This document shows, one piece after another, positions 12,255 to 23,023 of a DNA stretch of 64,000 nucleotides. Where the stretch lies: contig NC_083587.1 of NCBI RefSeq assembly GCF_027579695.1, positions 43,318,232-43,382,231 of the forward strand. Reading direction: 5' to 3'. A program made the translations under genes and the position numbers. Below the pieces are notes generated by a model. That model saw only the letters and a list, made by a program, of their open reading frames with translations. It was not told the origin of the DNA and ran no database searches. The DNA is from Neoarius graeffei (Eukaryota; Chordata; Actinopteri; Siluriformes; Ariidae). Each line of letters opens with the position of its first letter. Positions within the stretch are counted from its first letter, which is position 1.

Positions 12255-12472
12255 TGGGCAGCACAGTGGTGCAGTGATTAGCACTGTCACCTCACAGTAA
12301 GAAGGTTTTGGGTTCAAGCCCAGTAGCCAATTGGGGCCTTTCTGTGTGGAGTTTGCATGTTCTCCCCGCGTCTGCATAGGTTTCCTCCGGGTGTACTAGT
12401 TTCCCCTACAGTCCAAAGACATGCAGGTAGGTTAACTGGCTACTCTAAATTGCCCATAGGTGTGAATGTGTG
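12255..12472 (+). mobile_element. tRNA-derived SINE, 3' truncated
   Basis: Same family as 920-1294, with a diverged head (GCAGTGATTAGCACTGTC). The body stops soon after the TAAATTGCCCATAGGTG region and lacks the usual tail. Confidence 0.8.
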
Positions 12473-12574
12473 AATGCACAGAAAGGAACCGGCCACCCTA
12501 CTGCTGCAATTCTGGCCAAGTCAACCAAACATGGTTCACTTCAAGCCCGGATTATGTTCAGCAGTAAGATGACG

Positions 12575-12707
12575 ATGAGGGGTGGTATGTTGAAATTAAA
12601 ACTGAAAGCAATGATTTGTAAATAATCTTTGACCTGTATTGCATTCAAAACAACATAGCAGCACATTATTTGATGTTTTACCTTATGAAATTTACTTTTT
12701 TTGGTTT
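12575..12707. mobile_element. Tc1-like relic (family B2), left piece
   Basis: This sequence (GCAATGATTTGTAAATAATC onward) matches, in inverted orientation, the inner part of the right terminal repeat at about 19130-19260. The rest of the element continues at 18364. The Gypsy element 12708-18363 therefore inserted into it. Confidence 0.65.
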
Positions 12708-13150
12708 TGTCATGTCTGCACCTGCTTGCACTTAAGACTCCCCTTCCCAGAATTCACAGTGGCCACTATAGACTAAAACAACCATTCTGCACATCACCGC
12801 TTACACTCTCTGGAGTTCTAATCACACACCTGAACTCAATCACATCTCAGTCACACAGCCACAGTATAAAATGACTACAGTGCTCACAGTTCATTACGAA
12901 GTATATGCGCAGTTCCTTGTGTCTGACTTTACCAAGCCTTTTATTATTGTTCTGCTGATTCTGGTTTGGCTTTGTTTGTATTCTTTGACTTTGCCTTTTG
13001 ATATTCCCTCTGACATACTGTTTGTGCCTCGCCTGACCATTGCCTGTTTTGTGATTCTGCCTTTTTGCCTTATGGTTTGGATTTGTCTGCCAATTTGCCT
13101 GAATAAACTCTTTCAACTTTTACAACCGTCTGTCACCTGCCTTCCTGACA
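12708..13150 (+). repeat. 5' LTR of Gypsy element 1
   Basis: Starts TGTCATGTCTGCACCTGC and ends CTTCCTGACA. It aligns along its length with 17931-18363, with scattered substitutions and small indels. It includes a TATAAA-like motif (about 12865) and a possible AATAAA signal (about 13101). Confidence 0.85.
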
Positions 13151-13168
13151 GAATACTTTGCCATCATC

Positions 13169-13729
13169 ATGGATGTAGCAGAAGACAGCAGGCAAGCTGC
13201 CTTGTCTGCACAGAGTCATCTCCTTGGAGAACATCATCAATGTCTGGGTGAACTTGATGCTCGCATTGTCCAACTCACCTATGCTGTGTTGTTGGTAGTC
13301 CTAGCCCACCCTGTGTCAGTTATGAATCCTAACACACTTATCCCTATCCTCTATCCTGAAATTCTCACCAAACTAGCCTGTCGGGATGATCAAGGCTGTC
13401 TTGACTCTCTTATCAATCTGCCCATTTGGCTCAAAAATCTGCTCAGGGATCTGCCATCACTGCAATCCCCATGGACCACCCACACATCACAGGGAACCCT
13501 GAGCCCATGGAGATCTCCCGCACCAAGCTAAATCTTTCTGAACATGAGAGAAGATGCAGATAGAGACTTTGTTTCTATTGTGGGGATTCCACTCATCGTG
13601 CTTCAAGCTGCCCCTCCTGTCAGGGAGGCTCCAAGGCACCAGTGGCAAATGAGAGAGCATCAACCACACCAAGTCCTCTCCCAGTTAGTCAGTTTAAGTT
13701 TCTCTTACCGATCCTTCAAGTTTGATTTT
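13169..13729 (+). pseudogene. Gypsy element 1 gag remnant
   Basis: A start codon shortly after the LTR opens a frame beginning MDVAEDSRQAALSAQ, a coiled-coil-like gag N-terminus, which runs to about 13531. A second frame continues to the SINE at 13739 with traces of a zinc-knuckle region. At least one frameshift separates the parts, and the central capsid region looks deleted. Confidence 0.6.
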
Positions 13730-13738
13730 ACAGATAAG

Positions 13739-14120
13739 AAAGAAGAAGAAACCTTTATTTTGTCACATGCACACTTCAAGCACAGTGAAATTCATCCCCT
13801 GCATTTAACCCATCTGAAGCAGTGAACACACACACACACACACAGCCAGAGCAGTGGGCAGCCACACCAGAGCACCCAGGGAGCAGTCAGGGGTCAGGTA
13901 CCTTGCTCAAGGGCACCTCAGCCCAAGGCTGCCCCACTTCAACCTAACTGCATGTCTTTGGATTGTGGGGGAAACCGGAGTACCCGGAGGAAACCCACAC
14001 AGACACAGGGAGAACATGCAAACTCCACACAGAACGGCCTTCACCGGCCGCTGGGTTTGAACCCAGAACCTTCTTGCTGTGAGGCAACCGTGCTAACCAC
14101 TACACCACCGTGCCACCCTC
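13739..14120 (-). mobile_element. Composite tRNA-derived SINE (variant 3' end)
   Basis: The right half is the common SINE head and body in reverse. The left half carries a different 3' part (GCTCAAGGGCACCTCAGCC, AGAGCAGTGGGCAGCCA, TTTAACCCATCTGAAGCAGTG). The same variant occurs at 16113-16514. A 9-bp duplication, ACAGATAAG, flanks it (13730-13738 and 14121-14129). Confidence 0.85.
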
Positions 14121-14124
14121 ACAG

Positions 14125-14439
14125 ATAAGGCTGTATATGTTCTTTCAGACCTAAAAGATTCTGGAGCTGCTGGAAACTTCATGGATAGCGACACAGTGCA
14201 AAGACTCCAAACACCCACACACCCACTCCAACAGCCCCTAAGGATCAGGACCATTGATGGTGGTCCTATTGAGAGTGGCATTATCATGTCATGCACTAAA
14301 CCTCTTTCGTGCCAAGTCACTGCCTTGCATTATGAAACCATCTCATTCCTTGTCACAGTAACCAAGGACTAACCCATTGTTCTGGGGTTCTCATTGCCGC
14401 AGCAGCATGACTGGGTGCAGGGTTGGGTGTCTTTGAAAG
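14125..14439 (+). pseudogene. Gypsy element 1 protease-region remnant
   Basis: The frame at about 14181-14372 and the following bases resemble the end of a retroviral-type aspartic protease region (ITRPLS-like, then PIVLGF and QQHDW, the linker common in fish Gypsy Pol). The catalytic triad is not visible. Confidence 0.5.
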
Positions 14440-14877
14440 AGGTAATGTGAGAACTAATGTTAAATATAGATGTTTCATTTGGGGGAGTTATACTGTGGAA
14501 TGGACTTGGTGATTATTTGAAATTGTGTAGATCGCTGTTGAGTTAAAAAAAAACATTGAAAGATAAAATAATTAAGGATTACAATGTAAAATGATTGACG
14601 TGAAATGATTAAGAAGAATAATTTAGAGTAATTTTTGTTATGTTTTTTTCCTTGTATTACTGATATTCTGGGTTATTTTATGGATTGTACAGGATAGGCA
14701 AAAATAAGCCTTGGCTTCAGCCTATTCCTTTTTCGGTTACAGAGTTTGTTAAATTTTTTGTGAGAAAATGGTTAGTGCAAGCATGTATAATAATTCTTTG
14801 TCAGCTGAGTGCACAAAATTTAAGTTTTGTACTGTAGATTGTAACCAAAATAAATCATTCATTCATTCATTCATAAC
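14440..14877 (+). mobile_element. LINE 3' untranslated fragment
   Basis: Non-coding block containing AATAAGCCTTGGCTTCAGCC and ending with a CATT tandem tail at 14857-14875. This is typical of 3' ends of Rex1/CR1-like LINEs in fish. It splits the Pol region of Gypsy element 1, whose reverse transcriptase resumes at once on the right. Confidence 0.65.
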
Positions 14878-16105
14878 AGGGGTACATCCCTCCATGTCAC
14901 CTGCTTCAGCTTGTTTCTTTTTCGTGGAGAAGAAAGGAGGGGGCCTTTGGCCTTGCATTGACTATACAGTACTCAACCAAATCACAGTAAAATATCCTTA
15001 TCCCCTGCCTTTAATCCCCTTGGCCCACAAACAACTTAGATCAGCTAAACTGTTTACCAAGCTCAACCTATGCAGCAAGTGTTTTCCAATGCTTGATCAA
15101 TGACGTAGTGAGGGACATACTCTGAAAGTTTGTCATCACTTACAATGACAAAATTTTTATTTATTCTTCTACCATAGAAAGTCATTTGAGTCATGTTAAA
15201 GTTCTGGCTTGATTCCTTGGAAACCACCTCTTCATCAAGCAGAAACATTTGAGTTCCATGTCACCCAGATAGTCTTCCTGGGGCATGTTATCAGTGCTGC
15301 TATGGATAAGAACAAGGTCTCAGCAGTAACTATTTGGTCCACTCCTGTTACAGTCAAAGAACTCCAACACTTTCTAGGCTTCCCTACCTTCTACAGAAGG
15401 TTTATAAGGGGTTTCAGCTCCATTACAACTCCACTGACTGTCTTGGTCAAAAAGGGGCCTAAGCATCTTCAGTGGAACCAAGCTGCTGAAAAAACCTTCT
15501 CACAGCTCAAAACAGCTTTCATGTCTGCTCCTATCCTGAAACACCCTGATCCCACCAAGCCTTTTGCTGTGGAAGTTGACGCATCTGAGTCTGCAGTCAG
15601 AGCAGTGTTGTCTCAGGGTTTTGGTGAGAAGCCCAAGTTGCACCTTGTTGTCTTCTTCACTGAGAAATCGGATGTTTCCTTGGGTTGTTCTGTGCCAAAA
15701 TCCATAGGGACTGGGTGCAGTTCCTGCCATGGGCTGAATATGCCCAAAACTCCCTGCATCACTCTGCCACCCAACTTATGCCCTTCCAATGTGTATTCTA
15801 TCAATGTCCCTTCTTCCCATGGGACAACTCTCCCACTGACATACCCACAGTCACCAACTGGTTCAAGTGCAGTGAACAGGTGTGGGGGAGTGTCCACCAG
15901 CTCTTTGAACAAATGGTGCAAAGATGCAAGCACTTCACTGACCATCATACAGGGGAAACCCCCAATATAACCCAAATGACAGATTGTGGCTATCAACCAA
16001 GGACATCAGGAACCCACAAGCTTGCAAAAAACTCCGTGCTCAGTACATTGGTGCCTTTTAAAATTCTGCAAAATTTGCATCTCTGCTTGCCTGGGTGACA
16101 TCCAG
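14878..16105 (+). pseudogene. Gypsy element 1 pol remnant (RT, RNase H, integrase)
   Basis: The first part (14878-15066) keeps reverse transcriptase blocks [20 protein letters not shown] and LFTKLNL. The YxDD region is lost or deleted. 15209-15660 keeps the RT thumb and RNase H region ([38 protein letters not shown]). 15685-16098 keeps an integrase C-terminal part ([20 protein letters not shown]) directly after, so most of RNase H and the integrase core are missing. Several frame changes show it is dead. Confidence 0.75.
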
Positions 16106-16112
16106 AGCTGGA

Positions 16113-16514
16113 TGGATAAAAGAAAGAAAAGAAAGCACAACTTTATTCATCACACACTTGTGAAATTCCTCTCTGCATTTAACCCATCTGAAGCAGTGAA
16201 CACACATGCACACACGTGAGCAATGAGCGCACACACATACCCAGAGCAGTGGGCAGCCATGCTAACAGCCCCCAGGGAGTAGTTGGGAGTTAGGTGCCTC
16301 GCTCAAGGGCACCTCAGCCCAAAGCCATCCCATATTAACCTAACTGCATGTCTTTGGACCGTGGGGGAAACCAGAGCACCCGGAGGAAACCCACACAGAC
16401 ATAGGGAGAACATGCAAACTCCACACAGAAAGGCCCCTGCCGGCTGCTGGGCTCGAAGCCAGAACCTTCTTGCTGTGAGGCGACCGTGCTAACCACTTAC
16501 ACCACCATGCTGCC
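16113..16514 (-). mobile_element. Composite tRNA-derived SINE (variant 3' end)
   Basis: Same composite form as 13739-14120, with the tRNA-like head at the right end. It abuts the L2-type LINE fragment that starts at about 16517. Confidence 0.8.
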
Positions 16515-16516
16515 AT

Positions 16517-17545
16517 CACATGAAGCTCAACCCAGGCAAGACAGAGGTAATCTACATTCCTGCTCCATCCTCTCCACCCCTGGACATTGTCATCTCCATG
16601 GGGGACATCTCTAGGTCTCCTTCACCCAGTGCAAAGAACCTAGGGGTCATGTTTGATGACAAACTCTCCTCCTCAGCAAGCACCGCTGCAGTGACCCAGA
16701 TGTGTAGATTCCTCCTCTACAACATCTGAAGGATCCACCCTTTTCTTACCACCTACTCTACTCTGCTCCTGGTCCAAGTGCTGATCCTCTCCCGCTTGGA
16801 CTACTGCAACTCTCTCCTTGCTAGCCTTCCAGCTTCTGCCATCAGACCCCTGCAGCTCATCCAGAATTCTGCAGCTCACCTGGTCTACAACCTCCCTCAT
16901 TCTTCCCATGTCACCCCTCTGCTTGCCGACCTGCACTGGCTACCTATTGCAGCTCGCATCAAATTTAAGACATTGGTACAAGCTTACCAGGCTCTCAAGG
17001 GATTAGAGCCAGCATACCTCCAGAGTCTGTTCTGCCCCTACATGCCAGCCAGATCCCTATGCTCTGCTACTACTGGTTGCCTGACCCTCCTCCTCTCCAC
17101 TCCTGCCCAGCCTGCTCAAGACTACTGTCTGTCCTGGTTCCCTGTTGGTGGAATGACCTTCCCACTGAGGTCAAAATTGCTGACTCATTGACCACTTTCA
17201 AGTGCAGACTGAAGGCTCATCTCTTCAGGCTGCACCTCTCCCCTTCTTCCCTGTCCACTGTGTAACTGCATTTTGGTCTAGACCAACCCAGGCTGTGTAC
17301 AGTCTAGCCTGGGGTTAGCTATTTGGAGTTCTTCATTTAGCTATACTTTATATGGTTGGTTTGTTTCCTTGGCTGTTTGAGTATTGGGATTTCAACAGCA
17401 TATTACACTAGGTATTGCTGTCACTTGTTCAGTTGGCATTAGAATTTTCTTGTCTAGAAGTTCAGCGCTCTGTGTACCTGACTTTTACACTCATTGTACA
17501 TCACTCTGGATAAGAGCATCTGCTGAATGCCATGTAATGTAATCC
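16517..17545 (+). mobile_element. L2-type LINE, 5'-truncated 3' fragment
   Basis: Encodes the C-terminal part of an L2/CR1-like reverse transcriptase: MKLNPGKTEVIYIP, KNLGVMFDDKL, LSRLDYCNSLLASLP, IQNSAAHLVYNLP, VTPLLADLHWLPIAARIKFK. Frameshifts lie near 16729 and 17060-17190. The 3' end is the conserved tail region CTGGATAAGAGCATCTGC with TAATGTAAT repeats. It lies within Gypsy element 1, whose coding remnant resumes at about 17546. Confidence 0.9.
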
Positions 17546-17930
17546 AATGCACCAATGATGTTACTTACAACCTGGATCTGCCCAGACATAGTAGATTCTC
17601 ACCCACACTCCATGTACCATGCATGAAAACTGCCATTCCCGGTCCCTTCACCACCAATGTTCCTTTCACTTCCCTTTCTGCACCTCTCACTCTTGATGGT
17701 CAACTAGCTTGCATCATTCATGACAACCTCAACTCTCACAGCAAAGGAGGTAACTTAGAATATCTGGTTGAGAGGGAGGGCTATGGCCCCAAGGAGCACT
17801 ACTGGGTCCCTGCAAAGGACATCTTAGACCCACTCCTTTGCCAAGAATTCCATGCCAAGCATCACAATAAACTGGGTCCTCGCTCCCGGGGATGCCCAAG
17901 AAAAAGTATCGCTCTGGGGGAGGGGAGTCC
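17546..17930 (+). pseudogene. Gypsy element 1 integrase C-terminus and chromodomain remnant
   Basis: The frame at 17527-18057 contains LEYLVEREGYGPKEHYWVPA followed by ILDPLLCQEFHAKH, the chromodomain-like end of Pol in fish Gypsy elements. Chromodomains are thought to direct integration through histone marks (family knowledge). It is directly followed by the polypurine tract and the 3' LTR. Confidence 0.75.
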
Positions 17931-18363
17931 TGTCATGTCTGTACCTGCTTGCACTCAAGACTCCACTTCCCAGAAGTCACAATGGCCTTCAAATATGGGC
18001 ACCATGGACTACAACAACCATCCTGCACATCATCACTCAAAGTCTCCAGAGTTCTAATCACACACACTTCAACTCAATCACATCTCACTCACTGACTTCA
18101 GTTCTCACAGTTCATTGTGAAGTATATGCTCAGTTCCTTGTGTCTGACTTTACCAAGCTTTTTATTATTGTGCTGCTGATTCTGGTTTGACTTTGTGATT
18201 TTGGCTTTGCCTTTTGATATTACCTCTAATGTACTATTTGTGCCTCGCCTGACCATTGCCTGTTTTGTGATTCTGCCTTTTTGCCTTATGATTTAGATTC
18301 ATCTGCCAGTTTGCCTGAATAAACTCTCAGCTTTTACATCTGTCTATCACCTCCATTCCTGAC
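17931..18363 (+). repeat. 3' LTR of Gypsy element 1
   Basis: Starts TGTCATGTCTGTACCTGC and matches the left LTR over its length, with visible substitutions that show some age. The end runs into a TTTG tandem tract (18366-18393), so the last base is uncertain. Confidence 0.85.
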
Positions 18364-19284
18364 TTGTTTGTTTGTTTGTTTGTTTGTTTGTTTAAAAAAG
18401 TAAGCACATTTTCATTCTTGCAGAACATTTCAAAAAAGTTAGGGCAGTAAAGCATTTACCACTTTATAATGTTTCCATTCCTTTTCACAACATTTACAGG
18501 ATGTTTCGAGGTTGAAGACACCAAGTGATGAAGCGGTTCAGGTGTTTTGTCCCATTCCTCCTGCAAACAGATTTTAAGGTGTTTTACACACTGAAATTCC
18601 TTCAGATTCCTTGAGTTGTTTAATGATATATACCATCGAGGGTAATCCAGGCACTTGGGTTGCACAAATCATTCTTAGCACCAGTTGCATCAGGAAGGGC
18701 ATCCAGTATAAAACCTGTGCCAAATCAAATATGCAGATCATAAATCGTATTTCCATACCAGATTGGTCAAATAGGAAGCAATGAAAACAGATGATCCGCT
18801 GTGGTGACCCCTAATAGGAGCAGACAAAAGAATAATACACCTTAGAGGGTGAAATACCCAAATCCCTTTGTATCTTCCTTTGAGAAGCATCGTTTTTAAA
18901 CATTTCAAAAGCATTTTCATGCATTTGTTGACAAACTGGAGATCTTCAGCCCATCTTTGCTCCACATAAACTAACCTTTCCTGGATACTGATTTTGTACC
19001 AAATTACAATTACAACCACCTGTTACATCATTATTTTATTGTTTTACCTCATTACTAGCTGTAAACTGCCAGGTCCCAACTTTTTTTGGAATGTGTTGCA
19101 GGCCTGAAATGCAGAAACGAATGTACATTAACAAATGAAATGAAGTTAACCGGACAAAACATGAAATATCTTGAGTCCAAACTGTCTGCAATGAAATACA
19201 ATTCAAAGTAAATTTAGAAATCAGTGCTTTCTTTTTTTTATTTGCATTTTCCATACTGTCCCAACCTTTTCTGACTTGGGGTTG
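18364..19284 (-). mobile_element. Tc1-like relic (family B2), right piece
   Basis: Starts after the TTTG tract and ends GACTTGGGGTTG before TA at 19285-19286, the family-B type of terminus. Blocks such as AACATTTCAAAAAAGTT and TTTACAGGATGT show descent from a transposase-bearing element, but no frame survives. A possible RTE-type LINE tail lies inside at about 18655-18828. Confidence 0.65.
18655..18828 (+). mobile_element. Possible RTE-type LINE/SINE 3' tail
   Basis: Contains GCATCAGGAAGGGCATCCAG, TGTGCCAAATCAAATATGC and GATCCGCTGTGGTGACCCC. I recognise these as the 3' region of a widespread fish retroposon, probably RTE-related. There is no coding sequence. Confidence 0.5.
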
Positions 19285-19326
19285 TACATGAAATTTGACT
19301 TGTTGAGTTTTGTTGTGCTTATAGAT

Positions 19327-20754
19327 CAGTGGCGGCTGCTGGTTTTTAAAACAGGGGAAGCCCATTTTACGCATTTATCTTAAAACCTGTAGGCCAGATA
19401 TCAAAGCATAGAAAGGTGTGCCCCATTAGCATAGTGAACTAGACAACCCTACCTAGTGGCAGAAAGTATTTTTGCTTGTACATTTCATGTTATAGTCTGG
19501 CTTGCCAGGCTAGTGCCTCATATCCTTAATCAAAAATATCAAACATCCCCAAATCACTGGCTATTCAATGAAGAGCCTTGAACATCATACCCTGATATGC
19601 AACACAGAGTCTTTAACACAACACCCAGCTGTGCAACACATCCTTGAACATCTTCTGCAACACAGTCTGGAAATTCATAACCAGGTAGGCTATGCAACAC
19701 ACAGAACCTTGAATATTATACCCAGGTATAACCTATAACACAGAGCCCACCATTCTCTTAACATTACTGAACAATATACACACTTCAGATTCATGAACAT
19801 GAACACTATTTATACACAAATTCTGCCCTCCGCTCCTTTTCCAGAAAATGGTCTGTGACCCTGTCATACCAGCTGGTTGTGCTTTCCAGAGACTTCACCA
19901 ATTTCTGTTAGCAGCTAGCACTGCAGATCCCAATAAGGCTCAAGCTAGCCTACAACCAGATTGAACGACAAATGAAATAAACGAGTGAATTCACGAATGA
20001 TCAAACTGATAGAATGGATGAAAGTTAACGGAGCACAACGAGTAATATTTACATTTATTTACAGAGTAATGTACAGAGACATCAATGAGAAGAAACGTTT
20101 ATATGAAAAGAAATTCGGACAGCACTTTGGCACACGACTGCACTTTCTCGACATCCGCTAGGGACTGACTGATCATACTTCCGTGTTCCTCGCCGAAGTA
20201 CCGCCCTCCTCATGTCTTTCAAACACTACCTCCAATAATCCTTTATCAGCCCGGCTTCTTGTCCCTCCCACTGTCTCGTTTAGTCCCAGAGAAGCCCGGC
20301 TTCCCTGGAAGTGACGATTTTGTTGATTTTAACCAATAACAACTAGCCGAAATTGGCTGTTCAGAGCCGTCTCGTAGACTGCAACGGATACCCGGCTGCC
20401 AGTCAGTGTTGCCAGATACTGCTGACGTTTTCATCCCAAAATATGTTCAAAACCCGCCAAAATGCACTTAAAACCACCCAATCTGGCAACACTGCTGCCA
20501 GTCCATAGAGCCCATTGAAATAAGAAAGGTTACAGCCTGGCAGCAAAGGTGATTCTCGTAGCGAACTACAAGTTCGTCAGACATCACTCAAATAAGTTAC
20601 AGGATAGTTATGAACATAAATACAGTCTTGGGCATATATTATGTTATGCAAGTTATTGTTTTAATGAGAATTCAACGTCGTAGACGCCGCAGTTTGGGGA
20701 GAGAATTTTAGGGGAAGCTCGGCTTCCCTTGTTGTCTCTGAGAAATCGCCCCTG
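19327..20754. mobile_element. Non-autonomous hAT element
   Basis: The left end CAGTGGCGGCTGCTGG and the right end, inverted, CAGGGGCGATTTCTC are imperfect hAT-type termini. A perfect 8-bp target duplication, TTATAGAT, flanks it (19319-19326 and 20755-20762), the length typical of hAT. The motif GGGAAGC occurs near both ends in inverted form. No transposase frame is present. A 91-bp mini-element sits inside (20404-20494). Confidence 0.85.
20404..20494 (+). mobile_element. 91-bp hAT-type mini-element
   Basis: The termini CAGTGTTGCCAGAT and ATCTGGCAACACTG are inverted copies. A perfect 8-bp duplication, CTGCCAGT, flanks it (20396-20403 and 20495-20502). The second copy lies in reverse at 63603-63692. 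It is too short to code. Confidence 0.9.
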
Positions 20755-20996
20755 TTATAGATATTACATGTTACAATAAGAAAATAAAGACTAGGACATA
20801 GACATACCCTGACCTTCAGATACATGTTGATATTTGTAAACAATATGCCATAGACCAGTATCCTTCATGTATGGAGTTTGTTTGCATTAAACAACTGTAA
20901 TTCACAAATGCTTTTATGGATTGTCATAAAAAGTTAAAGTAATTTTAAAATCATTTAGAAAACATTTTTCCATTTCAGCATATTATCTACAAGTAA

Positions 20997-21371
20997 GGGC
21001 AGCACGGTAGTGTAGTGGTTAGTACTGTCGCCTCACAGCAAGAAGGTTCTGGGTTTGAGCCCAGTGGCCGACAGGGGCCTTTCTGTGTGGAGTTTACATG
21101 TTTTCCCCGTGTCTGCGTGGGTTTCCTCCGGGTGCTCCGGTTTCCCCCACAGTCCAAAGACATGCAGGTTAGGTTAACTGGTGGCTCTAAAATGACCGTA
21201 GGTGCAAATATGAGTGTGAATGATTGTTTGTCTCTGTGTGTCAGCCCTACAATGACTTGGCAAAATGTCCAGGGTGTATCCCGCCTCTTGCCCATAATCA
21301 GCTGGGATAGGCTCCAGCTTGCCCACGACCCTGCACAGGATAAGTGGTTATGGATAATGGATGGCTGGATG
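20997..21371 (+). mobile_element. tRNA-derived teleost SINE
   Basis: Same family as 920-1294. Its tail ends in a GGATAATGGATGG-type repeat rather than AGATAATGAGATGA. A short imperfect flanking duplication (CTACAAGT and CCACAAGT) is visible. Confidence 0.85.
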
Positions 21372-21502
21372 GATCCACAAGTGAAGTCTTCCTTGATTTA
21401 ATGCTAACTCTGATATGCTGAGCCCCATATGAAACTGATTTGTTTTATGAAAAAGGCTATACAGTCTGTACATTTTTTTTTTGGCTGAGGATGGAAGTTT
21501 AA

Positions 21503-21956
21503 AGGGGCCAGCTCACCCTTCCCAGGATCCTCTATACCAGGTCATGAGTCAGCATTTTCTATGCAAGCTATATTCCAAAAACAATGCACAATTACCCAGC
21601 AACACCCTTGGCTATAAATCTTAAATTGTAACATGAAATTAAAGATTTTTTTCCCAAAATATCTATATTTTAAATTCTTTTGACCAACCACATTTTCATA
21701 TAGTTATTCCGTTGTAATGGACCCGAACCAGCTCTGGCTGTCTCACAAGAGGCTGTGAAGGAAAGAAAAAATAAGGCGTATATTGTTCGGAGATTTCATG
21801 TATGATATGTAGATGAAGAAAAAGTTCAAGATGGGTTTCAAATGGATGACTAACAGTGAATTTATTGAGGTTTTGCTGCACAAAGAGCTAGCAGATAGCG
21901 GTCATGTGCTTTCAAAACAAAAAACTATTAATTGTATTATGGGTGAGCTGGCCCTT
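21503..21956. mobile_element. TTAA-flanked non-autonomous element, Kolobok-like
   Basis: Near-perfect 16-bp termini AGGGGCCAGCTCACCC and their inverted copy lie directly inside TTAA on both sides (21499-21502 and 21957-21960). TTAA targets occur in Kolobok and piggyBac. The AGGG-type ends favour Kolobok, which is inference. There is no transposase. Confidence 0.75.
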
Positions 21957-22397
21957 TTAATGCTCTTTTTTCAGAGTCATCTTTGCATGGAAAAGTATAT
22001 GCCTCACCACACCACCCCTCAGAATTCTCAGGACCAAGTTTGTTTATCTTCCTGTCTGTGAACTGGAACAAAGAAACATTAATGATAGGGGTGGGACTTT
22101 GGTTTCTGACTGAAGGAGGTGATTTCCTGACTTCCTGTTACATGTTTTCCATGTTCCTGTCTTTCCATTGTAGTTTTCTTATAAGAATGCTGTTTACGTA
22201 GGGCCAGCTGTCCTTGATCCCATTACTGATACTACTAATTATTAATCAACAATGTAAAGTTTATAGAAATGGCAGTTTATAGAATGTCAGTGCTGCTCAG
22301 ACCTGAATACACCTTGCTAATCCTACTTTGGATCACATTACATCATGAGCAATTCAATACAATGCAACATGGTGGTATCATGATCCAATACATTTGT

Positions 22398-22780
22398 CTC
22401 ATCTCATTTATTCTCATTATCTCTAGCCGCTTTATCCTGTTCTACAGGGTCGCAGGCAAGCTGGAGCCTATCCCAGCTGACTACGGGCGAAAGGCGGGGT
22501 ACACCCTAGACAAATCACCAGGTCATCACAGGGCTGACACATAGACACAGACAACCATTCACACTCACATTCACAACTACGGTCAATTTAGAGCCACCAG
22601 TTAACCTAACCTGCATGTCTTTGGACTGTGGGGGAAACCGGAGCACCCGGAGGAAACCCACGCGGACACGGGGAGAACATGCAAACTCTGCACAGAAAGG
22701 CCCTCACCGGCCACGGGGCTCGAACCCGGACCTTCTTGCTGTGAGGTGACAGCGCTAACCACTACACCACCGTGCCGCCC
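22398..22780 (-). mobile_element. tRNA-derived teleost SINE, full length
   Basis: Complete copy in reverse. A perfect 13-bp target duplication, CCAATACATTTGT, lies at 22385-22397 and 22781-22793. Confidence 0.9.
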
Positions 22781-23023
22781 CCAATACATTTGTGATGCAG
22801 AAAAAAAATTGCATTCCTGAATCTGTGCCTTAGGTTTCCATTTTCAATTGGTTAACACATGAAACACTATAAACATACAATCATTGAATGTAACAATATA
22901 GCTAAATAAAAGGTGTGTTTGAATAGATATGAATTAAAGACGGATAATTAGACATTTGCACTGATAAAAAATGAGAAGTTAATTTGGAATGGTGTGCAGG
23001 GTCTCAACAAAAAATTACACTGA

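Larger units (their letters stand above)
12708..18363 (+). mobile_element. Ty3/Gypsy chromodomain retrotransposon, degenerate, with nested insertions
   Basis: Two related long terminal repeats (12708-13150 and 17931-18363) flank remnants, in order, of gag, protease, reverse transcriptase, RNase H, integrase and a chromodomain-like C-terminus. A purine tract (GGGGGAGGGGAG, about 17915-17927) precedes the right LTR. A SINE (13739-14120), a LINE 3' fragment (14440-14877), a second SINE (16113-16514) and an L2-type fragment (16517-17545) interrupt it. No frame is intact. The order of domains fits the chromovirus-like Gypsy group common in fish. Confidence 0.85.

Noticed and set aside
18366-18393. 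TTTG tract as the target duplication of Gypsy element 1
   Set aside because: The tract makes the junction ambiguous, and no clean 4-5-bp duplication could be defined.
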